Source: an uncultured Clostridia bacterium | GTDB lineage: Bacteria; Bacillota; Clostridia; Lachnospirales; CAMVHY01 | Direction: 5' to 3' | Length of the DNA stretch: 57,873 nt | Assembly: GCA_947073045.1 (NCBI GenBank) | Contig: CAMTJU010000008.1 | Location: 1-57,873 of the forward strand | In this document: in pieces, positions 46,526-57,873 of the stretch | Position numbering within the stretch: position 1 is the first letter of the stretch | How the letters are laid out: the number at the start of each line of letters is the position of its first letter | The notes under the pieces: generated by a model | What the model was told of the DNA's origin: nothing | What the model saw: only the letters and a program-made list of their open reading frames with translations | The model's database searches: none | Translations under genes and position numbers: made by a program

Positions 46526-48688
46526 ATGGATTTGACAAATAAATTAAATGAAAAACAAATTGAAGCCGTAACAAATATTGAAAACCCATTATTAATATTG
46601 GCAGGAGCAGGCTCTGGAAAAACTCGCGTTATAACTTATAAAATTGCTTACTTGATAGAAAATGGATTTCGTCCGTATAACATTTTGGCTTTGACTTTTA
46701 CTAATAAAGCTGCTAATGAAATGAAAGAAAGAGCAATAGAATTGTGCAGTGATGCTCAAAGTGTTTGGATAAGTACATTTCATTCATTGTGTGTAAGAAT
46801 TTTGCGCGTGGAAATTGAAAACCTTGGCTATTCAAACAATTTCACAATTTTGGATTCGAAAGATTCTCTTGCAATGGTTAAAGCATGTTTAAAAGAATTA
46901 AATATGGATGATAAAATTTTTATTCCTAAAAACATTCTTTCGCAAATCAGTTTTAACAAAAATAAATTTATTGAGCCAGAGGAATTGCTTAAGCAATCCG
47001 AAAATGATTTTAGAATGCAAAAAATAGCTAATGTATATAAGTTGTATCAAGAAAAATTAAAATATGGCAATCTTGTTGATTTTGATGATATAATTTCTTT
47101 AACGGTTAAAATTTTAGAAATGTATCCTGAAATTTTGGATAAGTACCGTGAAAAATTTAAATATATATTAATTGATGAATACCAAGATACAAATGCTGCT
47201 CAGTATTTGTTAATAAAATTATTAGCTGGCAAATCAAAAAATATATGTATAGTAGGCGATGATGATCAAAGTATCTATAGCTGGCGCGGTGCAGATGTTC
47301 AAAATATATTAGATTTTGAAGAAGATTTCCCCAATGCAAAAATTATTAAGCTTGAGCAAAATTATCGCTCAACACAAATAATATTGGATGCGGCAAATTC
47401 AGTTATAAAAAATAATGTTAGCAGAAAAGTTAAAAATTTGTGGACAAATCAAAAGATGGGCTCAAAAATATTTTTTTATCACGCCTATATTTGTAAAGAT
47501 GAATCTAAATTTGTTGCAGATACAATCATTGATAATCTAGATAAATATACGTATAGCAGTTATGCTGTTCTTTACAGAAATAATTTTCAATCCCGGATTA
47601 TTGAAGATGAATTCGTAAGGAGAAATATTCCATATAAATTAATTGGGGCTACAAGATTTTATGAACGCATGGAAATTAAAGATTTACTTGCGTATTTGAA
47701 ATTCATTAATAATCCAAATGATGATGTGAGTTTTTTAAGGGTTGTAACAACTCCTAAAAAAGGTATTGGCGCTAAATCACTCGAAAAAATTAGAGCAGTT
47801 GCCTCTGAAAATAAAATTTCGCTATGGCAAGCTATTAATGATAAAAATATTTATTATTCTACTAGGTCAAAAAATGTACTGATATTTATAAATATGATAA
47901 ATGAATTTATAAATTATTCCGTTTCGCATTCTATTTATGAATTGATGCAAAAAATTATCGTTGATATAAATTATAATGAGCATTTGAAAAATTATAATGA
48001 ATATTTTATACGTTTGGAAAATGTTGAAGAACTTTTGGCAAAAATAATGGAGTTTGAAACAAACAATGAAAATTGCTCGCTTACAGACTTTTTAGAACAA
48101 ATATCTTTGGTCTCGGAAGTCGATAACTACAATGAAAACGAAAATAGTGTAAATTTAATGACACTGCATGGCGCAAAGGGTTTGGAATTTGATTGCGTCT
48201 TTATTTTTGGTGCCGATGAAGAATTATTTCCGGGGTATTCCAAAAATGATATGGAATTTGAAGAAGAAAGACGCTTGTTTTATGTAGGTATTACACGCGC
48301 TAAAAAAATTCTCTATATAACTTCATCAACTATTAGAATAAGAAACGGTCAAATGTTAAAGTCATTGCCATCTCAATTTATAAAAGAAATTCCCGATGAT
48401 TTAATTGAGTATATAAAAGAAAAAATTCCGCGAAAAAAGAAATCTGATGAAAAAAATTTAAATAATTATAAACCACTATATCGCCCTGTTTCTTATGAAA
48501 TACCTGCTCCAAAAAATTTTAAATTGGATTTTTCAGTTGGCGATAGAGTTCGGCATTTTAAATTTGGTAATTGTTTGGTCAAAAACATTAAACATGCCGG
48601 CGCAGATTATCAGATAACTGTAGAACTATCTGACGGCCAAGAAAAAATTTTGATGGCGAAATTATCTAATTTAATTCCTATAAAATAA
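46526..48688 (+). CDS. pcrA: UvrD/PcrA-family DNA helicase
   Basis: 720 residues. SF1 helicase motifs: Walker A A-G-A-G-S-G-K-T near residue 28, T-F-T-N-K-A-A, I-D-E-Y-Q-D-T-N, V-G-D-D-D-Q-S-I-Y-S-W-R-G-A, Q-N-Y-R-S, M-T-L-H-G-A-K-G-L-E-F and V-G-I-T-R-A-K. The C-terminal G-D-R-V-R-H-F-K-F-G segment is the PcrA/UvrD tudor-like RNA polymerase contact. It unwinds DNA in repair and removes RecA filaments. GAGG precedes the ATG. tgt follows after 15 bp. Confidence 0.96.
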   Translation: MDLTNKLNEKQIEAVTNIENPLLILAGAGSGKTRVITYKIAYLIENGFRPYNILALTFTNKAANEMKERAIELCSDAQSVWISTFHSLCVRILRVEIENLGYSNNFTILDSKDSLAMVKACLKELNMDDKIFIPKNILSQISFNKNKFIEPEELLKQSENDFRMQKIANVYKLYQEKLKYGNLVDFDDIISLTVKILEMYPEILDKYREKFKYILIDEYQDTNAAQYLLIKLLAGKSKNICIVGDDDQSIYSWRGADVQNILDFEEDFPNAKIIKLEQNYRSTQIILDAANSVIKNNVSRKVKNLWTNQKMGSKIFFYHAYICKDESKFVADTIIDNLDKYTYSSYAVLYRNNFQSRIIEDEFVRRNIPYKLIGATRFYERMEIKDLLAYLKFINNPNDDVSFLRVVTTPKKGIGAKSLEKIRAVASENKISLWQAINDKNIYYSTRSKNVLIFINMINEFINYSVSHSIYELMQKIIVDINYNEHLKNYNEYFIRLENVEELLAKIMEFETNNENCSLTDFLEQISLVSEVDNYNENENSVNLMTLHGAKGLEFDCVFIFGADEELFPGYSKNDMEFEEERRLFYVGITRAKKILYITSSTIRIRNGQMLKSLPSQFIKEIPDDLIEYIKEKIPRKKKSDEKNLNNYKPLYRPVSYEIPAPKNFKLDFSVGDRVRHFKFGNCLVKNIKHAGADYQITVELSDGQEKILMAKLSNLIPIK

Positions 48689-48703
48689 TTTCAGGAGGCA
48701 AAT

Positions 48704-49825
48704 ATGTACAAGCTTATAAAAACTCAAGGGCATGCAAAACGCGGTGAATTTTATACACACCATGGTATTATTCAAACACCTGTGTTCATGAAAGTTGCAA
48801 CATGTGGCGCAATTAAAGGTGCATTATCTGCACTCGATCTTGAAAAAATAAAATGCCAAGTTGTATTGTGTAACACATATCATTTGCATTTAAGACCAGG
48901 TGATGAATTAATAAATGAATTCGGCGGCATACATAAATTTATTAATTGGCATGGACCAATCTTAACAGACTCGGGCGGATTTCAAGTTTTATCGCTAGCA
49001 AAAATGCGTAGGATAAAAGAAGAAGGCGTGTATTTTTCATCGCACATAGACGGCAGAAAAATATTTATGGGCCCCGAGGAAAGCGTGCAAATTCAATTTA
49101 ATCTTGGCTCTACAATTGCTATGGCGCTTGACGAATGCCCGCCGTATCCATGTGATAAAACTTATATGCAAAATTCAGTTGAGCGGACAGTTCGTTGGCT
49201 TAAAAGATGCAAAAATAAAATTTCACAGCTAAATAGTGAACACAATAAAAAACAATTGTTATTTGGAATTAATCAGGGAGGAACTTTTGCCGACATTCGC
49301 ATAGAAAATGCAAAAATCATTTCCGATTTAGATTTGGATGGATACGCAATAGGCGGATTGGCAGTTGGCGAAACGCATCAACAAATGTATGAAACTATTG
49401 AAAAAGTTATTGATTTTCTTCCGCAAAATAAACCTACATACTTAATGGGCGTTGGAACACCTGAAAATATATTGGAATGCGTTGAAAGAGGTGTGGATTT
49501 TTTTGATTGTGTATTGCCCGCGAGAAATGGTCGCCATGCTCACGTTTACACTAATTTTGGAAAATTAAATCTCAATAATGCCAAATATATAAAAGATGAA
49601 AACCCAATTGATTCAAAATGTGAATGCGAGACATGCAAAAATTTTTCGCGCAGTTATATACATCATTTATTTAAAGCTAGGGAAATGCTCGCAATGCGTT
49701 TGTGCGTTTTGCATAATCTGTATTTTTTCAATAATATGACGCAAGAAATTCGAAATGCCTTGGATAATGGCAATTTTATCGAATATAAACGAAAAAAGCT
49801 GGAAGATTTTAAAAATCAAGATTAA
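48704..49825 (+). CDS. tgt: tRNA-guanine transglycosylase
   Basis: 373 residues. Catalytic aspartates in T-D-S-G-G-F-Q-V near residue 90 and F-F-D-C-V-L-P-A-R-N near 265, G-I-N-Q-G-G near 190, and the zinc site C-E-C-E-T-C followed by H-H in the C-terminal part. It swaps guanine-34 of GUN-anticodon tRNAs for a queuosine precursor. The preQ1 synthesis genes and queA are not in the window. GGAGG precedes the ATG; the gene is co-transcribed with pcrA. Confidence 0.97.
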   Translation: MYKLIKTQGHAKRGEFYTHHGIIQTPVFMKVATCGAIKGALSALDLEKIKCQVVLCNTYHLHLRPGDELINEFGGIHKFINWHGPILTDSGGFQVLSLAKMRRIKEEGVYFSSHIDGRKIFMGPEESVQIQFNLGSTIAMALDECPPYPCDKTYMQNSVERTVRWLKRCKNKISQLNSEHNKKQLLFGINQGGTFADIRIENAKIISDLDLDGYAIGGLAVGETHQQMYETIEKVIDFLPQNKPTYLMGVGTPENILECVERGVDFFDCVLPARNGRHAHVYTNFGKLNLNNAKYIKDENPIDSKCECETCKNFSRSYIHHLFKAREMLAMRLCVLHNLYFFNNMTQEIRNALDNGNFIEYKRKKLEDFKNQD

Positions 49826-49845
49826 ATCTTTTCTTTATAATTCAC

Positions 49846-49878
49846 AAAAAAAAATCAGGTTATCCCTGATTTTTTTTT
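49846..49878. terminator. Bidirectional terminator between tgt and rpoC
   Basis: AAAAATCAGG pairs with CCTGATTTTT around a 5-nt loop, with A and T runs on both sides, suiting the convergent tgt and rpoC genes. Confidence 0.85.
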
Positions 49879-49913
49879 ATACTTTTATTTTTTATTTACT
49901 GAATTAAAAATAA

Positions 49914-52900
49914 TTATGCTTGGGCATCTTGCGCTTCATTTTGATTGTCAACTTCTATTTTAAGTTTTTGGTATATAGACGTTCCAGTTCCTGCAGGAAT
50001 TAATTTTCCAATAATCACATTTTCTTTCAATCCAATCAATGGGTCAATTTTTCCACGCATTGCAGCTTCTGTTAAAACTTTTGTAGTTTCCTGGAAAGAT
50101 GCAGCTGACAAGAATGAATCTGTAGCAAGCGATGCTTTTGTTATACCCAACAACATTCTCTCGCCCTTGATTAATTCCAACCCCTCAGCTTCATATTTAT
50201 TATTAATTTCTTCAAACTCCAGCCAATCCATATAATTTCCAGGCAACAAGTTACTATCGCCACTCTCTTCAACTTTCACACGTCTGAGCATCTGTCTTAC
50301 TACAACTTCTATGTGCTTATCATTAATATCAACACCCTGAAGTCGATAAACACGCTGCACTTCTTGCAATAAATAATCCTGTACGCCGCGAACACCTTTT
50401 ATTTTCAAAATATCCTGCGGATATATACTTCCTTCTGTAATTTCGTCACCAGCTTCAACCATATCTCCACTGAAGACTTTTAATCTTGCACCAAATGGTA
50501 TCATGTATTCTTTCGTTTCTTGATCGTTCGTAACCGTAACCTTACGGTTTTTCTTTACATCGCTTACTGATATTTTTCCTGCTATCTCAGAAATAATTGC
50601 CAGCCCTTTAGGTCTTCTTGCCTCAAATAATTCTTCAACACGCGGTAGACCTTGCGTAATATCTTCACTGCTTGCAATACCGCCTTCGTGGAAATTACGC
50701 ATTGTAAGCTGTGTACCAGGCTCGCCGATTGACTGCGCAGCAATAATACCTACAGGCTCACCAATTCTAGCAACACGCCCTGATGCCATATTTGCACCGT
50801 AACATTTTGCACATATACCAATTTTTGATTTGCAAGTCAAAATTGTTCTAATCTTAACACTTTCAATGCCAGCAGCTTCAATCAAATCAGCCTGATCTGG
50901 CGTAATCATTTGGTCTTTTGCAACAATCAACTCACCAGTTGATGGATTATAAATATCTTCGATAGTCCAACGACCACGAATTCTATCACAAAGTGGCTCG
51001 ATAATTTCGTTTTGATCTCTAAATGCTTTAACTTCCATAAATGGAACATGCTCGTGATTTTCACAGCAATCCCATTCACGCACAATTATATCTTGGGATA
51101 CATCAACCAAACGACGTGTAAGGTAACCTGAATCGGCCGTACGCAATGCCATATCAGCCAAACCTTTTCTTGCACCGTGAGCAGAAATAAAGTATTCCAA
51201 AACAGAAAGACCTTCACGGAAATTTGACTTTATTGGCAACTCAATAATACTACCAGTTGGACTCGCCATAAGTCCACGCATTCCAGCTAACTGCTTAATT
51301 TGGTTTTTTGAGCCACGTGCACCGGAATTTGCCATCATAAAAATATTATTGTATTGACCAAGACCCTCAAACAATTTGTTAGTAATCTTATCATTGGCAA
51401 CATTCCACGTTTCAATAACTTTTATATAACGTTCTTCATCCGTCATTAAACCACGGCGATACATGCGCGTAATACTTTCTACGTTTTGCTCGGCTTCGTT
51501 CAAATAATCTTCTTTTTCCTGCGGAATTTCCATATCTGAAACTGAAACTGTTAAAGCACCGCGCGTCGAGAATTTAAAACCAAGTTCTTTTATTTTGTCC
51601 AATACAATTGCTGTTTGAGTTGAGCCATGTTTATTTATGCATCGCTCAATAATTTTGCACAATAATTTTTTGTCGGTCAAAAAATCTATTTCGTACTTAA
51701 AAATATTTTCAGGCTTGCTGCGGTCAACAAATCCTATATCTTGGGGAATTGCCTCATTAAAAATAATTCTTCCAACAGTTGTAGCAACCATTCTGTTTTC
51801 ATTATTGAATGTGCGACGAACATTTATTTTTGCATGCAAACTAATTATATTATTTTGATATGCCATGATAGCTTCATTCTCATCTGCAAAATAAGAATTC
51901 TCACCCTGTTCATTTTCTTTTTGCAATGTAAGATAATAAATTCCCAAAACCATATCTTGCGATGGAACTGTAACGGGTTCACCATCTGAAGGCTTCAACA
52001 AATTGTTCGGAGCAAGCAACAAAAATCTGCACTCTGCCTGTGCTTCAACAGACAAAGGAATATGGACCGCCATTTGGTCACCGTCAAAATCTGCATTATA
52101 TGCCGCACAAACCAAAGGATGTAATTTAATCGCACGTCCTTCAACAAGCACTGGCTCAAAAGCTTGGATACCAAGACGATGTAATGTTGGCGCACGATTT
52201 AACATAACAGGATGTTCTTTGATAACATCTTCTAGCATATCCCAAACTTCCGGCTGTAATTTTTCTACCATACGCTTTGCAGCTTTTATGTTATGCGCCA
52301 AATTATTCTCGACCAATTTTTTCATAACAAACGGCTTAAATAATTCCACCGCCATTTCTTTTGGAAGTCCGCATTGATAAATTTTAAGATTCGGTCCAAC
52401 AACAATAACCGAACGTCCTGAATAATCAACACGTTTTCCCAAAAGATTTTGTCTGAAACGTCCTTGCTTTCCTTTTAATAAATCCGATAATGATTTCAAC
52501 GGACGATTGTTTGGACCAGTTACAGGTCTACCACGACGTCCATTATCTAATAGGGCATCGACAGCTTCCTGAAGCATTCTTTTTTCATTACGAACAATAA
52601 TATCTGGCGCATTCAAATCCAATAATCTTTTCAAGCGGTTATTGCGATTTATTACACGCCTGTATAAGTCATTTAAGTCTGAAGTTGCAAAACGGCCTCC
52701 ATCTAATTGAACCATTGGGCGAAGTTCCGGAGGAATTACTGGAAGAGCCTCAAGAATCATCCACTCAGGTTTATTATCCGAAATTAAAAATGCTTCCATC
52801 ACTTCTAATTTTTTTATCACGCGCAACCATTTTTGACCACTACATTTTTTTAATTCTTCTTTTAAATTCTGAACTTCTGCTTCTATATCAACTTTCTGTA

Positions 52901-53447
52901 ATAATTCTTTAATAGCTTCTGCGCCCATACCAACACGAAAAGTATTACCATAAGCATCGTAAGCCTCACGGTATTCTTTTTCAGAAAGCATTTGTTTTTC
53001 AACAAGCGGAGTATTTCCTGGATCAAGAACTATATAATAAGAAAAGTATAAAACTCTTTCGAGCGCACGCGGAGAAATCCCAAGCACAATTCCTATACGG
53101 CTTGGAATACCACGAAAATACCAAATATGAGAAACAGGGCAAGCCAATTCAATATGCCCCATGCGTTCGCGACGAACTTTTGATTTTGTAACCTCGACGC
53201 CGCATCTATCACACACTACACCTTTATAACGGATACGTTTATATTTTCCACAATGACATTCCCAATCTTTTGTTGGCCCAAATATTTTTTCACAAAACAG
53301 ACCATCGCGCTCAGGTTTTAAAGTTCTATAGTTAATAGTTTCAGGTTTCTTTACTTCACCTTTTGACCATTCACGAATTTTTTCGGGCGATGCCAAACCA
53401 ATTCCTATTGCATCAAAAATCAATCTTTTCTCAGGCTTTTTTTGCAA
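49914..53447 (-). CDS. rpoC: RNA polymerase beta-prime subunit
   Basis: 1177 residues, usual for Firmicutes. Starts at TTG with GGGGG upstream. N-terminal zinc site C-H-C-G-K ... C-D-R-C-G near residues 60-80, catalytic N-A-D-F-D-G-D near 447, and second zinc site [13 protein letters not shown]. It carries the active-site magnesium of RNA polymerase. It lies 40 bp after rpoB. No rpsL/rpsG/fusA genes follow, unlike the common order. Confidence 0.98.
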   Translation of the reverse strand: MQKKPEKRLIFDAIGIGLASPEKIREWSKGEVKKPETINYRTLKPERDGLFCEKIFGPTKDWECHCGKYKRIRYKGVVCDRCGVEVTKSKVRRERMGHIELACPVSHIWYFRGIPSRIGIVLGISPRALERVLYFSYYIVLDPGNTPLVEKQMLSEKEYREAYDAYGNTFRVGMGAEAIKELLQKVDIEAEVQNLKEELKKCSGQKWLRVIKKLEVMEAFLISDNKPEWMILEALPVIPPELRPMVQLDGGRFATSDLNDLYRRVINRNNRLKRLLDLNAPDIIVRNEKRMLQEAVDALLDNGRRGRPVTGPNNRPLKSLSDLLKGKQGRFRQNLLGKRVDYSGRSVIVVGPNLKIYQCGLPKEMAVELFKPFVMKKLVENNLAHNIKAAKRMVEKLQPEVWDMLEDVIKEHPVMLNRAPTLHRLGIQAFEPVLVEGRAIKLHPLVCAAYNADFDGDQMAVHIPLSVEAQAECRFLLLAPNNLLKPSDGEPVTVPSQDMVLGIYYLTLQKENEQGENSYFADENEAIMAYQNNIISLHAKINVRRTFNNENRMVATTVGRIIFNEAIPQDIGFVDRSKPENIFKYEIDFLTDKKLLCKIIERCINKHGSTQTAIVLDKIKELGFKFSTRGALTVSVSDMEIPQEKEDYLNEAEQNVESITRMYRRGLMTDEERYIKVIETWNVANDKITNKLFEGLGQYNNIFMMANSGARGSKNQIKQLAGMRGLMASPTGSIIELPIKSNFREGLSVLEYFISAHGARKGLADMALRTADSGYLTRRLVDVSQDIIVREWDCCENHEHVPFMEVKAFRDQNEIIEPLCDRIRGRWTIEDIYNPSTGELIVAKDQMITPDQADLIEAAGIESVKIRTILTCKSKIGICAKCYGANMASGRVARIGEPVGIIAAQSIGEPGTQLTMRNFHEGGIASSEDITQGLPRVEELFEARRPKGLAIISEIAGKISVSDVKKNRKVTVTNDQETKEYMIPFGARLKVFSGDMVEAGDEITEGSIYPQDILKIKGVRGVQDYLLQEVQRVYRLQGVDINDKHIEVVVRQMLRRVKVEESGDSNLLPGNYMDWLEFEEINNKYEAEGLELIKGERMLLGITKASLATDSFLSAASFQETTKVLTEAAMRGKIDPLIGLKENVIIGKLIPAGTGTSIYQKLKIEVDNQNEAQDAQA

Positions 53448-53487
53448 TGAATATTCCCCCGTTTTTATTTAATTAAAAACTAAAATA

Positions 53488-56400
53488 TTAAAACCCGTCA
53501 TCACTTTCTTCTTCACTGTCTTTTATATTTTCAATTGTTTCCTCTATCGTTGAATTATTTAAAATCTCTTCTTCTTTAACTTTATTGCTTGGAAGTATTT
53601 GCGTAACTTCTACATCAATTTCGTCTGTCTCGTCTACATCTTCTTTTATTTGTAATTCCTTTTTATCACTCGAAAGTATTTTCATATCTAAGCCAAGTGA
53701 TTGCAATTCCTTTAGCAAAACTTTAAACGATTCCGGAACTCCAGGTTCAGGAATGTTTTCGCCTTTTACAATTGCCTCGTAGGCTTTCACACGTCCTACA
53801 ATATCATCTGATTTAACAGTCAAAATTTCCTGAAGCGTATAAGATGCACCGTAAGCTTCGAGTGCCCATACTTCCATTTCACCAAATCTTTGTCCACCAA
53901 ATTGAGCTTTACCACCCAAAGGCTGCTGAGTTACTAAAGAATATGGTCCGGTCGAACGCGCATGTATTTTATCATCAACAAGATGATGCAATTTTAAATA
54001 ATGCATATATCCAACAGTAACAGGGTTATCAAAATATTCCCCACTTCTTCCGTCACGCAATTTTATTTTTCCATCGCGAGTAATAGGAACACCTGCCCAT
54101 TCATCAGATTTACCTTTGTTTTCTTTGAGACTTTGGAATATGAAATCATCAAGAACATCTTTCCATTTATCTTCAAATTCATTCCAATCCATATTTACGT
54201 AATCATTAGCAAGTTCCAAAGTATCCATAATATCAATTTCATTTGCACCGTCAAAAACAGGAGTAGCAACTTTCCAATTTAAAACTTTTGCTGCTAAACC
54301 AAGATGCACCTCAAGAACTTGACCAATATTCATACGTGATGGAACACCCAATGGATTTAAAACTATGTCGAGTGGTCTACCATTTGGAAGAAAAGGCATA
54401 TCTTCAATTGGCAATACACGTGAAACAACACCTTTATTTCCGTGACGACCAGCCATTTTATCTCCAACAGAAATTTTCCTTTTCTGAGCAATATACACAC
54501 GAACTAATTTATTCACACCGGCTGGCAATTCATCTTTATTTTCGCGTGTAAAAATTTTTACATCTACAACTATACCGCCTTCACCATGCGGAACTCTTAA
54601 AGATGTATCGCGAACCTCGCGCGCCTTATCTCCAAAAATTGCTCTAAGCAATCTTTCTTCAGCAGTTAATTCAGTTTCACCTTTTGGCGTAACTTTACCA
54701 ACCAAAATATCATTTGGTTGAACAACCGCACCAATTCTTATGATTCCGTCTGCATCCAAATCACGCAACATATCCTCGCCTACATTTGGAATATCCCGAG
54801 TCATTTCTTCAGGTCCCAATTTTGTATCGCGGGCCTCAGAATCATATTCCTCAATATGCACAGACGTGTAAACATCGTCTTGAACAAGACGCTCGCTTAA
54901 TAAAACCGCGTCTTCATAATTATAACCTTCCCAAGTCATAAAACCAATGAGAGGATTGCGGCCTAAAGCTAATTCTCCACCAGACGTCGAAGGTCCATCG
55001 GCAATAACCTGACCTTTTGAAATTTTTTGGCCATTATTGACAATAGGCTTTTGATTTATACAAGTGCTTTGATTACTGCGCAAATATTTTATTGGTTTAT
55101 AAACATCTATTTTGCCTTTATCATTTTTTATGACAATTTCATCAGAAGACGCTTTTTGGACAATACCGCCTTCTTGAGAAATAATTGCCACTCCAGAATC
55201 GTAACCCGTTTTATATTCCATACCTGTACCGACAATTGGAGATTCACTTTGTATAAGCGGCACGGCTTGACGCTGCATGTTTGAACCCATAAGCGCACGC
55301 GTTACATCATCATTCTCCAAAAATGGAATCAAAGCTGTTGCAACTGAAACCATTTGTTTTGGCGAAACATCCATTAAATCTATTAGCTCGCGGTCAAATT
55401 CAAAAATATCATCTTTGTGGCGACCAGAAATTTTTTTGTGAATAAAGTGTCCATTTTCATCAATTGGCTCATTTGCCTGCGCAATTATATAATCTTCTTC
55501 ATCATCTGCCGCAATATAAATCACTTCATCAGTAACACGCGGCTGATCTCCAGATTTATCAACAATTCTATACGGAGCCTCAATAAATCCATATTTATTA
55601 ATTTTTGCATAAGTCGCCAATGAATTTATAAGACCAATGTTTGGACCTTCAGGCGTTTCAATCGGACACATACGTCCATAATGAGAACTGTTTATATCGC
55701 GCACATCAAATCCCGCTCGATCACGTGAAAGACCTCCTGGACCAAGTGCTGATAATCTACGTTTATGAGTAAGCTCAGCTAATGGATTTGTTTGATCCAT
55801 AAACTGTGAAAGCTGTGAACTGCCAAAAAATTCTTTCAATACTGACGTAACTGGACGAATGTTCACAAGAGCTTGCGGCGTAACAATATCAACATCTTGA
55901 ACAGTCATGCGCTCACGTATATTTCTTTCCATACGAAGCATACCGATACGCAATTGATTTTGCAAAAGTTCGCCGACAGATCGTATACGACGATTGCCCA
56001 AATGATCGATGTTATCTTTTGTACCAATTCCATATTCCAAATTAAAAACATAGTTAATCGACGCAATAAAATCTTCCACCATTAATAAACGTGGAATTAA
56101 ACGATTCATATTATCTTTTATAGCATTTTCTAATTCCTGCGCATTAGCTGCATTTTCCATTAATTCCTTAAGTACAGGGAAATAAACATTTTCCCAAATA
56201 CCAAGCTTTTCTTTTTTTAGCTTGTAATTCTTAAGATAAACCTGCGCATCTACAAAAAGATTGCTTAAAACTTTTACCTTTATATCATCTACACAAATGT
56301 AAACGTAAGGAACACCTGCATTTTGAATATTTTGAGCAATTTTGCGCGTTAAAACAGTACCTTTTTGTGCTAATAGCTCACCTGTTTCAAGGTCAACAAC

Positions 56401-57285
56401 ATCTTCAGCAAGTTTTTTACCGGCAACTCTGTATTTTAAATTCAATTTCTTATTTATTTTAAAACGACCAACTCTACCCAAATCATAACGACGTGGATCA
56501 AAAAACATATTATGAAAAAGATTTTCTGCATTTTCTAAAGTTGGAGGCTCGCCCGGACGTATCTTCTTATAAATTTCAATAATAGCATCCTGATAATTGG
56601 TAGTATAATCCTTTTCAAACGTATTCAAAATTTTTGGCTCATCACCAAACAATTGTATTAAATCATCATTTGTTTCAAAACCCAAAGCACGTAAAAGGAC
56701 TGTAATCGGCAATTTTCTTGTACGATCTATTCTTACATTAAATACATTATTAGAATCAGTTTCATAGTCCAACCAAGAACCTCTATTAGGAATCAAGGTA
56801 GCAGAAATAAGTTCAGTTCCAACTCTGTCATAATTAACACCATAATAAACTCCGGGAGAACGTACAAGCTGGCTAACAATAACGCGTTCTGCACCATTTA
56901 TAATAAAAGTACCAGTATCAGTCATCATGGGGAATTCACCCATATAAACATCTTGTTCTTTTATTTCATCACGTTCTCTATTAATAAGCCTCGTACGCAA
57001 TTTTAAAGGAATTGAATATGAGGCATCATACTCTTTACATTCAGCTATACTGTATTTATGCCTACCCTTTGTATAGCCCAAGAATTCCATAACTAAATTA
57101 CCGTTAAAATCGGTAATAGGCGACATTTCATTTAAAACTTCATTTATACCCTCGTCAAGAAACCATTGAAAGCTATTTTTCTGAATTTCGATAAGATTAG
57201 GTATTTGAGAAATTTCACGGTTTGATGAATAACTCATACGGATATTATCACCCAAATTAATCGGATGAATTCTACCTTTTTTCAC
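53488..57285 (-). CDS. rpoB: RNA polymerase beta subunit
   Basis: 1265 residues from a GTG start with GGAAGGG upstream. The rifampicin region reads [17 protein letters not shown], then [10 protein letters not shown], which is the sensitive wild-type pattern. Other conserved blocks: [12 protein letters not shown] and the terminal [12 protein letters not shown]. The last ~75 residues are an acidic, Glu/Asp-rich tail. It forms the catalytic cleft with RpoC. It is not preceded by rplKAJL but by a promoter and the 3' end of 23S rRNA. Confidence 0.98.
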   Translation of the reverse strand: MKKGRIHPINLGDNIRMSYSSNREISQIPNLIEIQKNSFQWFLDEGINEVLNEMSPITDFNGNLVMEFLGYTKGRHKYSIAECKEYDASYSIPLKLRTRLINRERDEIKEQDVYMGEFPMMTDTGTFIINGAERVIVSQLVRSPGVYYGVNYDRVGTELISATLIPNRGSWLDYETDSNNVFNVRIDRTRKLPITVLLRALGFETNDDLIQLFGDEPKILNTFEKDYTTNYQDAIIEIYKKIRPGEPPTLENAENLFHNMFFDPRRYDLGRVGRFKINKKLNLKYRVAGKKLAEDVVDLETGELLAQKGTVLTRKIAQNIQNAGVPYVYICVDDIKVKVLSNLFVDAQVYLKNYKLKKEKLGIWENVYFPVLKELMENAANAQELENAIKDNMNRLIPRLLMVEDFIASINYVFNLEYGIGTKDNIDHLGNRRIRSVGELLQNQLRIGMLRMERNIRERMTVQDVDIVTPQALVNIRPVTSVLKEFFGSSQLSQFMDQTNPLAELTHKRRLSALGPGGLSRDRAGFDVRDINSSHYGRMCPIETPEGPNIGLINSLATYAKINKYGFIEAPYRIVDKSGDQPRVTDEVIYIAADDEEDYIIAQANEPIDENGHFIHKKISGRHKDDIFEFDRELIDLMDVSPKQMVSVATALIPFLENDDVTRALMGSNMQRQAVPLIQSESPIVGTGMEYKTGYDSGVAIISQEGGIVQKASSDEIVIKNDKGKIDVYKPIKYLRSNQSTCINQKPIVNNGQKISKGQVIADGPSTSGGELALGRNPLIGFMTWEGYNYEDAVLLSERLVQDDVYTSVHIEEYDSEARDTKLGPEEMTRDIPNVGEDMLRDLDADGIIRIGAVVQPNDILVGKVTPKGETELTAEERLLRAIFGDKAREVRDTSLRVPHGEGGIVVDVKIFTRENKDELPAGVNKLVRVYIAQKRKISVGDKMAGRHGNKGVVSRVLPIEDMPFLPNGRPLDIVLNPLGVPSRMNIGQVLEVHLGLAAKVLNWKVATPVFDGANEIDIMDTLELANDYVNMDWNEFEDKWKDVLDDFIFQSLKENKGKSDEWAGVPITRDGKIKLRDGRSGEYFDNPVTVGYMHYLKLHHLVDDKIHARSTGPYSLVTQQPLGGKAQFGGQRFGEMEVWALEAYGASYTLQEILTVKSDDIVGRVKAYEAIVKGENIPEPGVPESFKVLLKELQSLGLDMKILSSDKKELQIKEDVDETDEIDVEVTQILPSNKVKEEEILNNSTIEETIENIKDSEEESDDGF

Positions 57286-57340
57286 AAAATCACCCTTCCC
57301 GGAAAATAATTATTTATCTACATACAACATGCAATTTTAT

Positions 57341-57370
57341 ATTATAAACCATTATGGTATAGTTTGTCAA
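57341..57370 (-). promoter_or_regulatory. Promoter of rpoBC
   Basis: Perfect TTGACA and TATAAT spaced by 18 bp on the minus strand, about 55 bp before the rpoB start. rpoBC can therefore be transcribed without the usual ribosomal-protein leader. Confidence 0.75.
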
Positions 57371-57479
57371 GAAAATAAAAATGGCAAAAAAAAATTAACC
57401 AAGTGATTTATATTTTTATAAGGCATTACTCAAAAACTTGAATACTTAAAAATTTTACTCACTTTTTTTGCACACAAAA

Positions 57480-57507
57480 AAAGATCAGGGAATTAATCCC
57501 TGATCTT
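57480..57507 (-). terminator. Terminator following the 23S rRNA gene
   Basis: AAAGATCAGGGA and TCCCTGATCTTT form a perfect stem with a 4-nt loop, and a T run follows on the minus strand. No 5S rRNA is seen between 23S and this hairpin. Confidence 0.8.
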
Positions 57508-57552
57508 TCAAAAAGCAAACAGAAAACAGAAAACAAAGAGTAAGTTCAAAAA

Positions 57553-57873
<321 letters not shown>

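Overview
This is about 58 kb of a very AT-rich, low-GC Gram-positive (Clostridia-type) chromosome. The evidence is the mix of a SpoIIM-like protein, a PASTA-domain PknB kinase with its PP2C phosphatase, a TIGR04086 membrane protein, pyruvate kinase with a C-terminal swivel domain, an S-layer homology tail, strong Shine-Dalgarno sites and many TTG starts. The family or genus cannot be fixed from the sequence alone. AT-rich composition, simple hairpin repeats and two eukaryote-like MYB proteins would fit a bacterium living close to (or inside) a protist, but that is inference.

Layout. 1-3273 is gene-poor: the tail of an SLH protein, non-coding or decayed DNA, a 39-residue lipoprotein stub and a lipoprotein class D beta-lactamase. 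3274-6126 holds a Lon-type protease and rimI (minus strand). 6187-8309 holds two tandem plus-strand genes for R2R3-MYB-like DNA-binding proteins that share an upstream block; the second carries a classical nuclear-localisation-like basic cluster and an acidic/aromatic tail. An anchored alpha/beta hydrolase follows, then (minus) an S66 MccF/LD-carboxypeptidase-like gene and an Orn/Lys/Arg decarboxylase-like gene.

12060-24371 is a single minus-strand type IV secretion operon led by a consensus promoter: coiled-coil protein, VirD4-like coupling ATPase, three small VirB2/Maff2-like pilin genes (one single-domain, two double-domain), VirB6-like channel protein, PrgI-like protein, VirB4 ATPase and a 1385-residue surface-type protein that ends in another pilin-like module. 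No relaxase, integrase or replication gene lies in the window, so this may be a protein-delivery machine rather than a conjugation module.

24602-49878 is mostly housekeeping: rpe, pknB, prpC, rlmN, uvrA, a TIGR04086 gene, pyrG, pyk, pfkA, spoIIM-like, a GAF protein, pgsA, O-antigen-ligase-like and CapD/FlaA1-like glycan genes, two unrecognised soluble proteins with consensus promoters (one probably frameshifted at an A8 tract), a small hydrophobic gene, lysC, pcrA and tgt. 49914-57873 holds rpoC, rpoB and the 3' end of a 23S rRNA gene (minus), with rpoB directly behind the rRNA operon and no rplKAJL between.

The most interesting hypothesis is that the MYB proteins (and perhaps the coiled-coil proteins) are substrates of the relaxase-less type IV system and act in a eukaryotic host nucleus. 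The sequence supports each component separately; the link between them is inferred.
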